From a virus: a DNA stretch of 31,041 nt. Positions 17,301 through 23,222 of this stretch are shown here, in pieces. Below the pieces are notes generated by a model. That model was not told where the DNA came from, made no database searches, and saw nothing but the letters and a program-made list of their open reading frames with translations. Where the stretch lies: positions 1-31,041 of IMG/VR virus record IMGVR_UViG_3300031787_000566; one strand, 5' to 3'. A program made the position numbers and the translations under genes. Within the stretch, counting starts at the first letter, position 1; each line of letters opens with the position of its first letter.

Positions 17301-18440
17301 TCCATCCTCCAAGGAAATCAGATTTGCGCGGCTGAAACCTGAAAGGGCGTTATCAACCCCGGACTGTAGGTACTGCGCATACTGCGCCCCAGATGTGGGG
17401 TACTGCGAAAGCGCCCCGGCATTGTTGATCCAAGCGAGGAAGAGTTCACCGTTCGGGGATGGCGCAAGAAACACTCGATTGACCGGAATGGTGTTCACGG
17501 TCGCAATCGGAATAGCTGGACTTACCAGACCGCCCAAGGGGAACGAAAGCGTAGGGGCTGCGTTCGTCGTGGCAATGCCGGGATTGTCGATTGCATAGCT
17601 CGCCAGCTTACCATCTAGGCCAATTGTATATGACCACATGAACCCGGCAGGGCCACCGCTGACGCCGCCGACGTAAGTCCCCGGCGTACCGCCGATCCCG
17701 GTACCAATACCGCCTGAGATGGACCGCACTTCAAACGGTAGCGTTGCCGCTGGTGCGGAGAGTACGTTGCAAAACCCCTGCGCTGTGGTCGCAGCCTGAA
17801 GCGCCTGCCCCGCACTGACCGTCGCAGTGGCCGCACTTGCGCTAGCACTGGTAGCCGCTGCCGTTGCTTCGGCAGCATCAGCATTGGCGGTCGCCGCATC
17901 GGCAGCAGCGGCTAGTGCTGACGCGCTAGCATTTGACGCAGCAGCACTCGCTGTCGCCGCCGAGGTGCTAGCTGCCGACGCACTAGCCGCTGCTGCCGAT
18001 GCGCTAGCAGCCGCAGCCGTCGCACTCCCAGATGCACCAACGAGTGCAGTTTGAACTGTCCCACCACCCTCAACACCGATCAGGGATGCACCCTTACCTG
18101 CTGCCGTGCTAGCAAGGTCGGTAAGCTTTGCCGCTGCATCCACCATATCGGTGATCGAGGCAGCCGTGATACGAAGCTCAAACCGCGACCCCGCAGAGAA
18201 ACCTTGCGCAGAGGTGCCTTCCTGCGCGCGTACGACAGTCATCACATCAGCAACTCGTGATGTAACCTTGACAATCTCGCGTGCGCCTGTCGTGCTAAAT
18301 AGTGTGGCATAGAAGTAGTCCCCTGCTCCGAGCGTAGGGAACAGGCTACCTGTATCCGGAGTAATTGTGATCCCCGTATCGGTGTTAGAAATAGCGCTGG
18401 TGATCGTGGACACCGCGTTGTTAGAAATCTTAACACCCAT
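14316..18440 (-). CDS. Long tail fibre/tailspike protein (1374 aa)
   Basis: The N-terminal 110 residues (MGVKISNNAVSTITSAIS..., VVRAQEGTSAQGFSAGSRFE) resemble particle-attachment domains of phage fibres. Residues about 135-220 are an Ala/Ser/Thr repeat tract typical of trimeric coiled-coil shafts, as in lambda side-tail fibres. The middle (about 450-620) has a jelly-roll-like stretch, and residues about 680-1200 are rich in beta strands, Asn, Gly and aromatics, fitting a right-handed beta-helix spike. The last 90 residues (GNFELDDLGNLRVAKSLTDL) resemble a cadherin-like strand pattern. Probable role: receptor or polysaccharide recognition. A depolymerase activity cannot be confirmed. The gene begins 2 nt after the adaptor gene's stop. 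Confidence 0.78.
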   Translation of the reverse strand: MGVKISNNAVSTITSAISNTDTGITITPDTGSLFPTLGAGDYFYATLFSTTGAREIVKVTSRVADVMTVVRAQEGTSAQGFSAGSRFELRITAASITDMVDAAAKLTDLASTAAGKGASLIGVEGGGTVQTALVGASGSATAAAASASAAAASASAASTSAATASAAASNASASALAAAADAATANADAAEATAAATSASASAATATVSAGQALQAATTAQGFCNVLSAPAATLPFEVRSISGGIGTGIGGTPGTYVGGVSGGPAGFMWSYTIGLDGKLASYAIDNPGIATTNAAPTLSFPLGGLVSPAIPIATVNTIPVNRVFLAPSPNGELFLAWINNAGALSQYPTSGAQYAQYLQSGVDNALSGFSRANLISLEDGIAAPDAMYFQSTAGRWRFATSSFVSCIANEERLYYDASGRLLGSLLQPGDTYFSAPWHDAAAPHTASDPAYLTKSVSADTIAYAGAHSDPSIFASTGQGVLLTQNSATNGFFTATNCKTAAASAGDVIRTHAIISITPGSATASTIQLRNSAFVAVTYSYDATGAITGFTENWGSYRIGYFDMGTINGKRWYYLWFDMTASAGVQYAPAIGFSGTADVGREMHICELMIQRNPVAAPAALPVCAANKTFADDTIYTGIQQQVGYAIQGIWAARSQAPGGLITAPPINIGLPYLPIARKIDVYFSTEADDRSGILSNENEDLYLYPWKNPTNFTVTLGPGTFPRFAPNTGNRSCVNIEIVSVFQNRPELVARIQRIVTSRSYTTGSFTADGIILAALTDKAPNVWNQAVIPTNNVNAAFAVDVIGDIYLTNSMVMGAHPLLSRSRGQHQSDWNKYYGVYVGTCWLRTSGNAGNVGATISAEGTFFTRMARALTPAGDVAGTTPTTGTLITMNLNNTAYDLIWSDAVFPSSGRFQNGYGNNRLHGRFTSYADLTFWQSSKEIEINRLDGAGWISFSASGLTIADLPLGKQGTHVGVYNYTTNVLDTSATNSTKTLMIRYFENWPGVFSKVGYQWHSGLIPVEGKGDIWPTNGDTFVIEGNGMLVRVYYRYGSWTSGSTYVPSSNPASTSTGTHSDNFQPGATTVGLYGWRESECVYVNHGQGPFLQGVNPAITLSSDYNDWKTESSLLIIGTSNAFRVAGPKTSGSVTPTMTLKNSIIIQMSDTYRYTNGTPILTIAAASGANAVMAFDNAWIATCSPTGLFLSDGGTSTGTLNKLSCPDVTNNVVTPVPDPSLRTLLFPSEVDSFTQQARSDLDPWNFSVSGYASQLAGVNLNTVIADAQGTHPRWFPLIDTELEPVYFRAPDFTATVSASAAVNTVVVSGIKATSFDPYNGGNGNGNFELDDLGNLRVAKSLTDLNDVYVLRTALDETILLDIS
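17815..18030 (-). repeat. Ala/Ser-coding low-complexity tract of the tail fibre shaft
   Basis: This tract encodes alternating Ala-Ser-Ala and Ala-Thr-Ala units in the fibre shaft. At DNA level gctagc/gcactagc words repeat irregularly. Such tracts are recombination-prone joints where phages exchange distal fibre domains. Confidence 0.6.
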
Positions 18441-18442
18441 AC

Positions 18443-19216
18443 TTAGGCTCCGAATGGTTGCATCTTGGCACGCATTACACCACGGACATTACCAAGATTG
18501 GCGCGGGCACGCCGCTCCGCGATCTGAAATGTGTACTGTTTAGCATGATATGCCGCAAGCTCTCGATCAGTCCAATGGCTGTTGGGTAGCACCAAGAGGT
18601 GTTGCAATGCGCCATGCATGATGACTTCTTCGAGATCATCAAACACATCCTCGTCCATTGCCGTCGCATTGCGTCTGGGCTTGAGGGCCAAGAACATACG
18701 CATGGTATAGGCTACATCTGCGTTCGGCAGCGGCAGGACAATATACTTATCTGGCGTTACCTGACAGATCGAGCGTGGTGTGCTAGCTTCTGCTAGTATA
18801 GATTCAGGCATGACAAAAGTTCCGTTGTCATTAAACAACGGATCGTTATATTCATCAGTATTAAAAACGTTTTCCGGAGATAGCCCCCATACTTCAGTAG
18901 GATCGACGCCAGAAAATAGATCGGCCCACGCTGGGTAGAGCCTTAGCGCATCATCAAGAGTCAGTTTGTCGAGCGGACTACCATTGACTAGCGCGGCAAA
19001 AACAGCATGTACATCTGCATTAGTTGGCTTGTTGTAGGTGTACTCATGGACTCCCGGTATCAGATTAAACAGAGGGGCCTGATATCGCCACGCCAAAGTA
19101 CGCTCGCAAGTCCGGATCGCTGCATCTCGGACATACTGAATGATTGTCTGCGTCGGGCATCCGGGGACACTGGGATTAACCTTAGGGACCAGCGAAGCAA
19201 AAGTACGGTCGGTCAT
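18443..19216 (-). CDS. Head-tail adaptor / tail tubular-like protein (257 aa)
   Basis: The N-terminal segment (PSVPGCPTQTIIQYVRDAAI) and the repeated helices with a central beta region fit podovirus adaptor (gp11-like) or neck proteins, which begin with a helical segment for portal docking. Residue 40 onwards contains ERTLAWRYQAPLFNLIPGVH, and the C-terminus is basic and helical. Its ATG overlaps the preceding adaptor-like gene's stop (TGATG). It is followed directly by the fibre gene, consistent with a ring linking portal, nozzle and fibres. The family is inferred from context and general pattern. Confidence 0.6.
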   Translation of the reverse strand: MTDRTFASLVPKVNPSVPGCPTQTIIQYVRDAAIRTCERTLAWRYQAPLFNLIPGVHEYTYNKPTNADVHAVFAALVNGSPLDKLTLDDALRLYPAWADLFSGVDPTEVWGLSPENVFNTDEYNDPLFNDNGTFVMPESILAEASTPRSICQVTPDKYIVLPLPNADVAYTMRMFLALKPRRNATAMDEDVFDDLEEVIMHGALQHLLVLPNSHWTDRELAAYHAKQYTFQIAERRARANLGNVRGVMRAKMQPFGA

Positions 19217-19860
19217 CAGATCACCTGCTTCGGGTCCATCCCGCCTTCTTCAGTGTCAGTGACACTGCGGACTTGGAGGCCCACAGCGAGAGTCTGGCTA
19301 AATGAGTCTTGGAATAGCTTGGCTCGACCCGAGTTCACATGCTCGTTATCCACTGACTCGGCAAGGAACACCACACCATCGACAGCAATAGGTAGGTAGG
19401 CATCGGGCAACGATGCAATGGTCTGATTGATTGTATATGCCGGGGGAACCTGTGCGTACTCTCCGACGAGGACAACACCCGCCGTAGGCCGAGGATAAAG
19501 GAAAAACTTGTTCGGGCTACGAACGTGCCGCATAAAGTTCACTGGTGTCCCAGCTGCCTCGTTGACCCAGTTAGGGTACATCTGGTCGAGGACTTCCCGA
19601 TTAACCTCGGTCACTGCATCGCCATTTTTGATCTGAAAGATTTCAACCAAACGTAGCGAGTCAGAAGGGCAGCTTTGAAGTACCGTGTTAGCGACCGTGG
19701 GGATATCACCAATGAAGGAGAACAGGTCAGGGCGCAGCACCGACATCCGCTTCAGCGTCTGATTTACCCACCCGAGCATGAGTGTATCGCTGTAGCGGTA
19801 CGGTGCGCGCGTATCCTGAACCAGAACCCGAGCTTCAGTGATGATATCCGCAGGGGTCAT
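19216..19860 (-). CDS. Head-tail adaptor-like protein, DUF6682 type (214 aa)
   Basis: The N-terminus, MTPADIITEARVLVQDTRAP followed by YRYSDTLMLGWVNQTLKRMS and RPDLFSF, is the pattern I associate with the phage DUF6682 group (from memory), found beside adaptor and tail genes. It probably forms a connector ring below the portal. I place the start at ATG 19860 with an AAGG site, overlapping the previous stop as ATGA; a TTG three codons upstream is less likely. No enzymatic motif is visible. Confidence 0.7.
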   Translation of the reverse strand: MTPADIITEARVLVQDTRAPYRYSDTLMLGWVNQTLKRMSVLRPDLFSFIGDIPTVANTVLQSCPSDSLRLVEIFQIKNGDAVTEVNREVLDQMYPNWVNEAAGTPVNFMRHVRSPNKFFLYPRPTAGVVLVGEYAQVPPAYTINQTIASLPDAYLPIAVDGVVFLAESVDNEHVNSGRAKLFQDSFSQTLAVGLQVRSVTDTEEGGMDPKQVI

Positions 19861-20135
19861 TGAGGCCAACCTTGTGCAGCTTCCGCAGCCAATTCAGGGT
19901 CAGTATACACTGGTTCATCAGGGATGTCAGTAGTTAGATCAAGACCCTTGGACGGCTTCCGACCCCGCCGAGGCTTAGTGATCTCCTCGATCTTTTCGCT
20001 GACGGTAGGAGTGATAAAGCGCTCAGGGTATACCTCCTGCTCCGAGACGACTTCGCATTCCGGATGTGCAGCGAGTCGTTCGCTATATTCGTAGATAAAC
20101 CCATCCTTCCGGACGCGAATGTACTGCTTACTCAT
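19857..20135 (-). CDS. Small phage protein with basic RGRKP patch (92 aa)
   Basis: Unrecognised. It begins MSKQYIRVRKDGFIYEYSER, a small beta-type start, then has a Glu/Val-rich centre and a KPRRGRKPSKG patch that resembles an AT-hook core, followed by an acidic tail. ATG overlaps the DUF6496-like gene's stop (ATGA) and its own stop overlaps the adaptor gene. It could bind DNA or another virion protein; nothing more specific can be said. Confidence 0.6.
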   Translation of the reverse strand: MSKQYIRVRKDGFIYEYSERLAAHPECEVVSEQEVYPERFITPTVSEKIEEITKPRRGRKPSKGLDLTTDIPDEPVYTDPELAAEAAQGWPQ

Positions 20136-20302
20136 TTCATCTTCCTCGATTTGCCAGCCTCGCTGAGTGCAATGGCGATGGCCTGTTTACGTGATTTCAC
20201 GACGGGAGCCTTCTTAGGCCCCTTCGGATCGATGCCCCCGTGGAGGGTGCCGCGCTTGAACTCACCCATGACCTTAGCAACTTTGTCGGGTTTCTTCGCC
20301 AT
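20132..20302 (-). CDS. DUF6496-like small basic protein (56 aa)
   Basis: MAKKPDKVAKVMGEFKRGTL..., then VVKSRKQAIAIALSEAGKSR, is characteristic of the small phage/bacterial DUF6496 group (family memory), whose function is unknown. The protein is strongly basic. ATG 20302 follows the preceding stop by one base. A longer frame upstream overlaps the neighbouring gene and is rejected. Confidence 0.75.
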   Translation of the reverse strand: MAKKPDKVAKVMGEFKRGTLHGGIDPKGPKKAPVVKSRKQAIAIALSEAGKSRKMK

Positions 20303-20303
20303 A

Positions 20304-20540
20304 TTACTTACCTTTCCGTTTACCGGACGGGGACACGGGCCACGACTGCCGCTCCGGTCCGGACTTCTTTGCGGCCATGGTCTTGCGCTCTGAAGGGGTG
20401 AGCTTCTTGGCCGCAGCCTCTGGGCGACACGCCGGGTACTTGCGGGTGGACTTCTCAGAACCGGATCGCCCACAGGCTTTACCGGTCTTCACATCGACCC
20501 ACTTCTCACCGAACCATTTGCCGAGGCCACCCTTGCTCAT
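20304..20540 (-). CDS. DUF5872-like small Cys-containing basic protein (78 aa)
   Basis: Starts MSKGGLGKWFGEKWVDVKTG, with CGRSGSEKSTRKYPACRP in the middle and a Lys-rich C-terminus with LTPSERKTMAAKK. The pattern (GGLGKWFGEKWVD, CGR, YPACRP) matches a small protein family of phages and large viruses known as DUF5872, with no established role. ATG 20540 overlaps the preceding 55-aa gene as ATGA. The two Cys residues (CGR and ACRP) could form a metal site or a disulphide. Confidence 0.72.
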   Translation of the reverse strand: MSKGGLGKWFGEKWVDVKTGKACGRSGSEKSTRKYPACRPEAAAKKLTPSERKTMAAKKSGPERQSWPVSPSGKRKGK

Positions 20541-20704
20541 TTCTTCACCCGGTTGTCCGGACCCTTCCACCCGCCACCGCGCTTCTTGTACTCCTTGGCA
20601 GCCCACGCATTTGCATAGGCGCTGGGGTATACATCGAACTTGGCCTTAGCCTGCGCCTTGACGCTGGACCAGAGCGACGGATTGGTGGGTTTAGGACTAG
20701 CCAT
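20537..20704 (-). CDS. Tiny basic protein MASPKPTNPSLW (55 aa)
   Basis: Reads MASPKPTNPSLWSSVKAQAK, then AKFDVYPSAYANAWAAKEYK and KRGGGWKGPDNRVKK, ending TGA at 20539-20537. The YPSAYAN-WA..YK..GGGW pattern recurs in small phage proteins that accompany DUF5872-like genes (from memory). It is coupled to the next gene by ATGA. Role unknown; net basic and aromatic, so nucleic acid or virion binding is possible. Confidence 0.7.
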   Translation of the reverse strand: MASPKPTNPSLWSSVKAQAKAKFDVYPSAYANAWAAKEYKKRGGGWKGPDNRVKK

Positions 20705-20705
20705 A

Positions 20706-20879
20706 TTACTTCTTCCCGAGCAAGCGCTGGATGGTCTCCGTCTCGTAGATACGGATGGCTGTCCAGATGATCGTGAAGATCGCTGCTACTGCTGGGAGCA
20801 TATCAATTATAGTCCCGAACACCGTCAGAATGGACAGTGCATCTATAACGTGTTTGGTGGCCTCATCGTGGTCTGTCAT
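20706..20879 (-). CDS. Small membrane protein, second holin candidate (57 aa)
   Basis: Begins MTDHDEATKHVIDALSILTV. Hydrophobic segments run over about residues 13-27 and 28-45 (including MLPAVAAIFTIIWTAIRIYE), and the end is IQRLLGKK. This resembles small class II holin-like proteins of marine and freshwater phages (from memory). It starts 1 nt after the DUF6321-like gene's stop and ends 1 nt before the next ATG. It is about 9 kb away from the endolysin-holin-spanin cassette, so it may be a second holin, an antiholin or an unrelated membrane protein. Confidence 0.65.
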   Translation of the reverse strand: MTDHDEATKHVIDALSILTVFGTIIDMLPAVAAIFTIIWTAIRIYETETIQRLLGKK

Positions 20880-20880
20880 T

Positions 20881-21135
20881 TTAGCAGTTCCATGCCCGAA
20901 GAGATTTGTTGATTCGGCTGTTAGGGTCCCGCGCCGTCTTTTCGGACGTAAGCTTCTTCTTCATGCCCTCCATCCGGGCACAGAATGATTTCTTGCGCGG
21001 GCCACCTTCAGGCTGTGGGGGCTTCAGTCCGGGCTTACCGGGGTTGGCCTTGTTGTAGGAGGCACGCCCCTTGGCGTTCAGACCACCCTTGGGGTCCTTA
21101 CCTTCCTTGCGGGTCCATGCGGGGGTCTTGGCCAT
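20881..21135 (-). CDS. DUF6321-like small basic protein (84 aa)
   Basis: Contains KDPKGGLNAKGRASYNK, PRKKSFCARMEGMKKK, and the ending DPNSRINKSLRAWNC, the pattern of the DUF6321 group (family memory): GGL..KGR..YN, SFC.RM.G and a terminal LR.W.C. Function unknown. Strongly basic with two conserved Cys. ATG overlaps the preceding gene's stop (TAATG). Confidence 0.75.
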   Translation of the reverse strand: MAKTPAWTRKEGKDPKGGLNAKGRASYNKANPGKPGLKPPQPEGGPRKKSFCARMEGMKKKLTSEKTARDPNSRINKSLRAWNC

Positions 21136-21356
21136 TACGGCACCCGATAGCCGCCGTAGCCAGTGCCGCTACGGTTGATGAGCTTCGACTCCTTGGCCTC
21201 CATGCCCTGCGTACGGTTGCCTCGGGCAACAGCCTGACCGGGATTGAGCGTTGCCTTGGCAGCCTTCGTGGTCTGCGCCTTGGCCATATCACGAGCCTCA
21301 GTCGCCTTACGCGCGGCTTCGAGATCGATGCGAATGGGATAAGTCTGCTTCGGCAC
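21135..21356 (-). CDS. Small basic protein, unknown (73 aa)
   Basis: Unrecognised. GTG start at 21356 with a clear AAGGAG site. Ala/Lys-rich helix (LEAARKATEARDMAKAQTTK) followed by a Gly-rich end (SGTGYGGYRVP). It is the first gene of the small basic gene cluster, 10 nt downstream of the 305-aa fibre-like gene. Confidence 0.6.
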   Translation of the reverse strand: MPKQTYPIRIDLEAARKATEARDMAKAQTTKAAKATLNPGQAVARGNRTQGMEAKESKLINRSGTGYGGYRVP

Positions 21357-21366
21357 AGTTCACTCC

Positions 21367-22284
21367 TTAGGCGTTAACGGCTTTGATGACGGCAAAGTTC
21401 AAAACTACAGCTTCGGAGTAGTCGACTCCCGATGCATTATTATGTAGTGAGATATTGCATGAGCCAGAGGCGATGACCTCGACGGTAACGACATATGCCC
21501 CCGCAGTCGCACCGGATGCAATGTTCACTACGACGACATCGGTCGTGTCGATAAAGCTATTGGTCAGCGTAAAGCTAACTGAGGTGCCGCGATTTAGGGT
21601 TGCGTTGCTCATTGTGATCTGACCACAGAGCTTGTTCAGCGTAACACCTGTAGACTTATTAGTGGCCTGCGTGACCGCGCCGCCGGTGCCAGTACCACCA
21701 TACCCAAACGGTTTCGTCGCATAGACCTCACCCGTCCCATTAGGGGTCAGGATGATATTACCGTTGGTATTGGTGCTAGAGAGGGTGTTGCCACTGAGAC
21801 TGAGGTTGCCTCCGATAATCGTATCGGATGCTACGAGCGCCAGTCCTGTGAAGCTACCGCTGAACGTGACCCCCGAGATCGCACCGCCTGTGATCGAAAC
21901 ATTGTTCGAGTCCTGCGTAGCCATAGTGCCGAGACCAAGATTGGTCCGCGCTGTGGAGGGGTCCGAAGCGCCTGTGCCGCCATCAGCAACAGCGAGGTCT
22001 GTGATACCGGTGATTGTCCCGCTAGTGATGGTAGCCTTGGCGATGTTGACCGAGCCGCTACCGTTGGGCGAAAGAATCAGGTTACCGTTAGTGTTTAGTG
22101 TCGAGATCGTGTTTCCGGCAAACTGAATGTTGTCTACAGATGCGGATACAGTTCCGAGCTTCACGACTGTAGCCACGCCTGTGCCGCTGTAGACAGTCTT
22201 CTCTGTCGCAACCGGACCGCCGTCAATATGCAGCAACTGACTGTAGGTGGCGTTGATCGCTGATTCGGTCAGGTTGGTAGGCAT
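21367..22284 (-). CDS. Fibre-like structural protein near the capsid gene (305 aa)
   Basis: Contains the phage fibre signature ADGGTGASDPSTARTNLGLG (residues 100-119) and two copies of a beta-hairpin repeat (residues about 56-79 and 164-187: NTLSSTNTNGNIILTPNG and its variant). Such segments occur in trimeric fibres and head fibres. The C-terminal 100 residues are beta-rich (VTVEVIASGSCNISLHNNAS). The gene is in the capsid block rather than with the tail fibres, so a head fibre or decoration role is possible. ATG 22284 has an AGGAAG site 6 nt upstream. Confidence 0.65.
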   Translation of the reverse strand: MPTNLTESAINATYSQLLHIDGGPVATEKTVYSGTGVATVVKLGTVSASVDNIQFAGNTISTLNTNGNLILSPNGSGSVNIAKATITSGTITGITDLAVADGGTGASDPSTARTNLGLGTMATQDSNNVSITGGAISGVTFSGSFTGLALVASDTIIGGNLSLSGNTLSSTNTNGNIILTPNGTGEVYATKPFGYGGTGTGGAVTQATNKSTGVTLNKLCGQITMSNATLNRGTSVSFTLTNSFIDTTDVVVVNIASGATAGAYVVTVEVIASGSCNISLHNNASGVDYSEAVVLNFAVIKAVNA

Positions 22285-22308
22285 GGAAACTTCCTATGTT
22301 GGCCATGT

Positions 22309-22330
22309 GGTGGGGGTCGTAACCCCCACC
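22309..22330 (-). terminator. Perfect 9-bp hairpin with UACG loop after the 105-aa gene
   Basis: On the minus strand ggtgggggt, loop tacg and acccccacc form a perfect stem, starting a few bases after the TAA stop of the 105-aa gene. UACG is a member of the very stable UNCG tetraloops. There is no T-run, so it may stabilise or separate transcripts rather than fully terminate. Confidence 0.6.
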
Positions 22331-22332
22331 TA

Positions 22333-22650
22333 TTATGCCGGAGTTACCGCATTAGTACCATTTGCATCGACCCAAGTCGAGTTGGCGTTGGCACCCGTAG
22401 CAACCTTGATCTTGCTGTTGGTCGTATCAAACACGATAGTCCCAGCAGCCTTACCCGTCGTGTTGACCGCATTACCAATTGCAGCGATCTCGGCAGCCGT
22501 ATTAGTACGAATCTGGATATACCCAGTTGTAGCATCGACATTACCGGTAAGTGTGCTGCCGGTCATGTTGGAGTTAGACAACGTAACATTATAAAGCGTA
22601 CCGCCCTGAATTGTCACATTGTCCTGCGTAACGCCGCGATAGACACCCAT
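22333..22650 (-). CDS. Small structural/decoration-like protein (105 aa)
   Basis: MGVYRGVTQDNVTIQGGTLY followed by strand-turn repeats (NVTLSNSNMTGSTLTGNVDA) and a C-terminal part with GTIVFDTTNSKIKVATGA. The composition and position right after the capsid and 151-aa genes suggest a virion decoration or head-fibre base protein. It has a perfect AGGAGG site 7 nt before ATG, but that site lies within an inverted repeat. It is followed by a UACG hairpin. Confidence 0.62.
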   Translation of the reverse strand: MGVYRGVTQDNVTIQGGTLYNVTLSNSNMTGSTLTGNVDATTGYIQIRTNTAAEIAAIGNAVNTTGKAAGTIVFDTTNSKIKVATGANANSTWVDANGTNAVTPA

Positions 22651-22655
22651 AATAA

Positions 22656-22671
22656 CCTCCTATGAAGGAGG
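22656..22671 (-). promoter_or_regulatory. Hairpin sequestering the ribosome-binding site of the 105-aa gene
   Basis: The minus strand reads cctcct, loop tcat, aggagg, then ttatt and ATG. The perfect 6-bp stem pairs the whole Shine-Dalgarno sequence. It overlaps by two bases with the 3' arm of the larger stem at 22670-22714, so the two structures compete. Confidence 0.55.
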
Positions 22672-22714
22672 GGCTGCCTTCCGACCGGGAACCCCCAATC
22701 CTGCCAGCAGCCCC
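22670..22714 (-). promoter_or_regulatory. Long-loop inverted repeat after the 151-aa gene
   Basis: ggggctgc and gcagcccc form an 8-bp perfect stem (plus one G-U) around a loop of about 27 nt in the 71-bp gap between the 151-aa and 105-aa genes. No T-run follows. It could be a weak terminator or part of a switch with the adjacent ribosome-site hairpin. Confidence 0.45.
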
Positions 22715-22721
22715 AAACCGA

Positions 22722-23177
22722 TCAGTTGCAGTCTGCGACGATGGCCCACGCCTTCACAACAGCATTGGCCGGGACCGCAGTGTTGAGCAGGATGTCGATA
22801 GTGTCTGCCGTCTTGATGACAGTCGGATTTGCAAGGTTATCCGAATCCATCGCTACAGCATTCGACGCGAAGTCATCACAGTAGACGTTGGCTGCAGCAG
22901 GCGAACCACCGGTAAAGCCGAAGTCAAAAGTGGCCGTGGTGTTGGTCGTTTCCGCCGTGACGACATTCAGACCGGCAGCCAGAACCACAGAGTACGCAGG
23001 CAGGTTAATGACCTGAAGCGTGTCAGTAGCAACCAGTGCGGTAGCGCCAGCGGCGGCACGAGCAGCAGCGATAGCAGCAAAATCGAGTACGACCTCGATC
23101 TTGCAGACCGGCGGGTTGTTGGCCGGGTACGCAGCGGTACCCTTATTGAAGCCAAGCGAGTCAGTGTAGTTAGGCAT
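22722..23177 (-). CDS. Head decoration/structural protein candidate (151 aa)
   Basis: A beta-rich, Ala/Val/Thr-rich protein (PPVCKIEVVLDFAAIAAARA, LPAYSVVLAAGLNVVTAETT, DTIDILLNTAVPANAVVKAW) located immediately after the major capsid gene, the usual position for decoration proteins. No signal peptide is seen. ATG 23177 has AAAGG about 8 nt upstream. It is bracketed by two GC hairpins, suggesting separately controlled high expression. The family is not recognised. Confidence 0.6.
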   Translation of the reverse strand: MPNYTDSLGFNKGTAAYPANNPPVCKIEVVLDFAAIAAARAAAGATALVATDTLQVINLPAYSVVLAAGLNVVTAETTNTTATFDFGFTGGSPAAANVYCDDFASNAVAMDSDNLANPTVIKTADTIDILLNTAVPANAVVKAWAIVADCN

Positions 23178-23197
23178 GATAGTAACCTTTCAGGCTA

Positions 23198-23221
23198 GGT
23201 AGAGAGCCGAAGCTCCCCACC
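23198..23221 (-). terminator. 10-bp UUCG hairpin right after the major capsid gene
   Basis: On the minus strand, one base after the capsid TGA, ggtggggagc, loop ttcg and gctctctacc form a 10-bp stem with two G-U pairs. UUCG caps are highly stable. In T7 a terminator also follows the capsid gene. The following bases (tagcctgaaagg) lack a T-run, so read-through or mRNA end protection is likely. Confidence 0.65.
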
Positions 23222-23222
23222 A

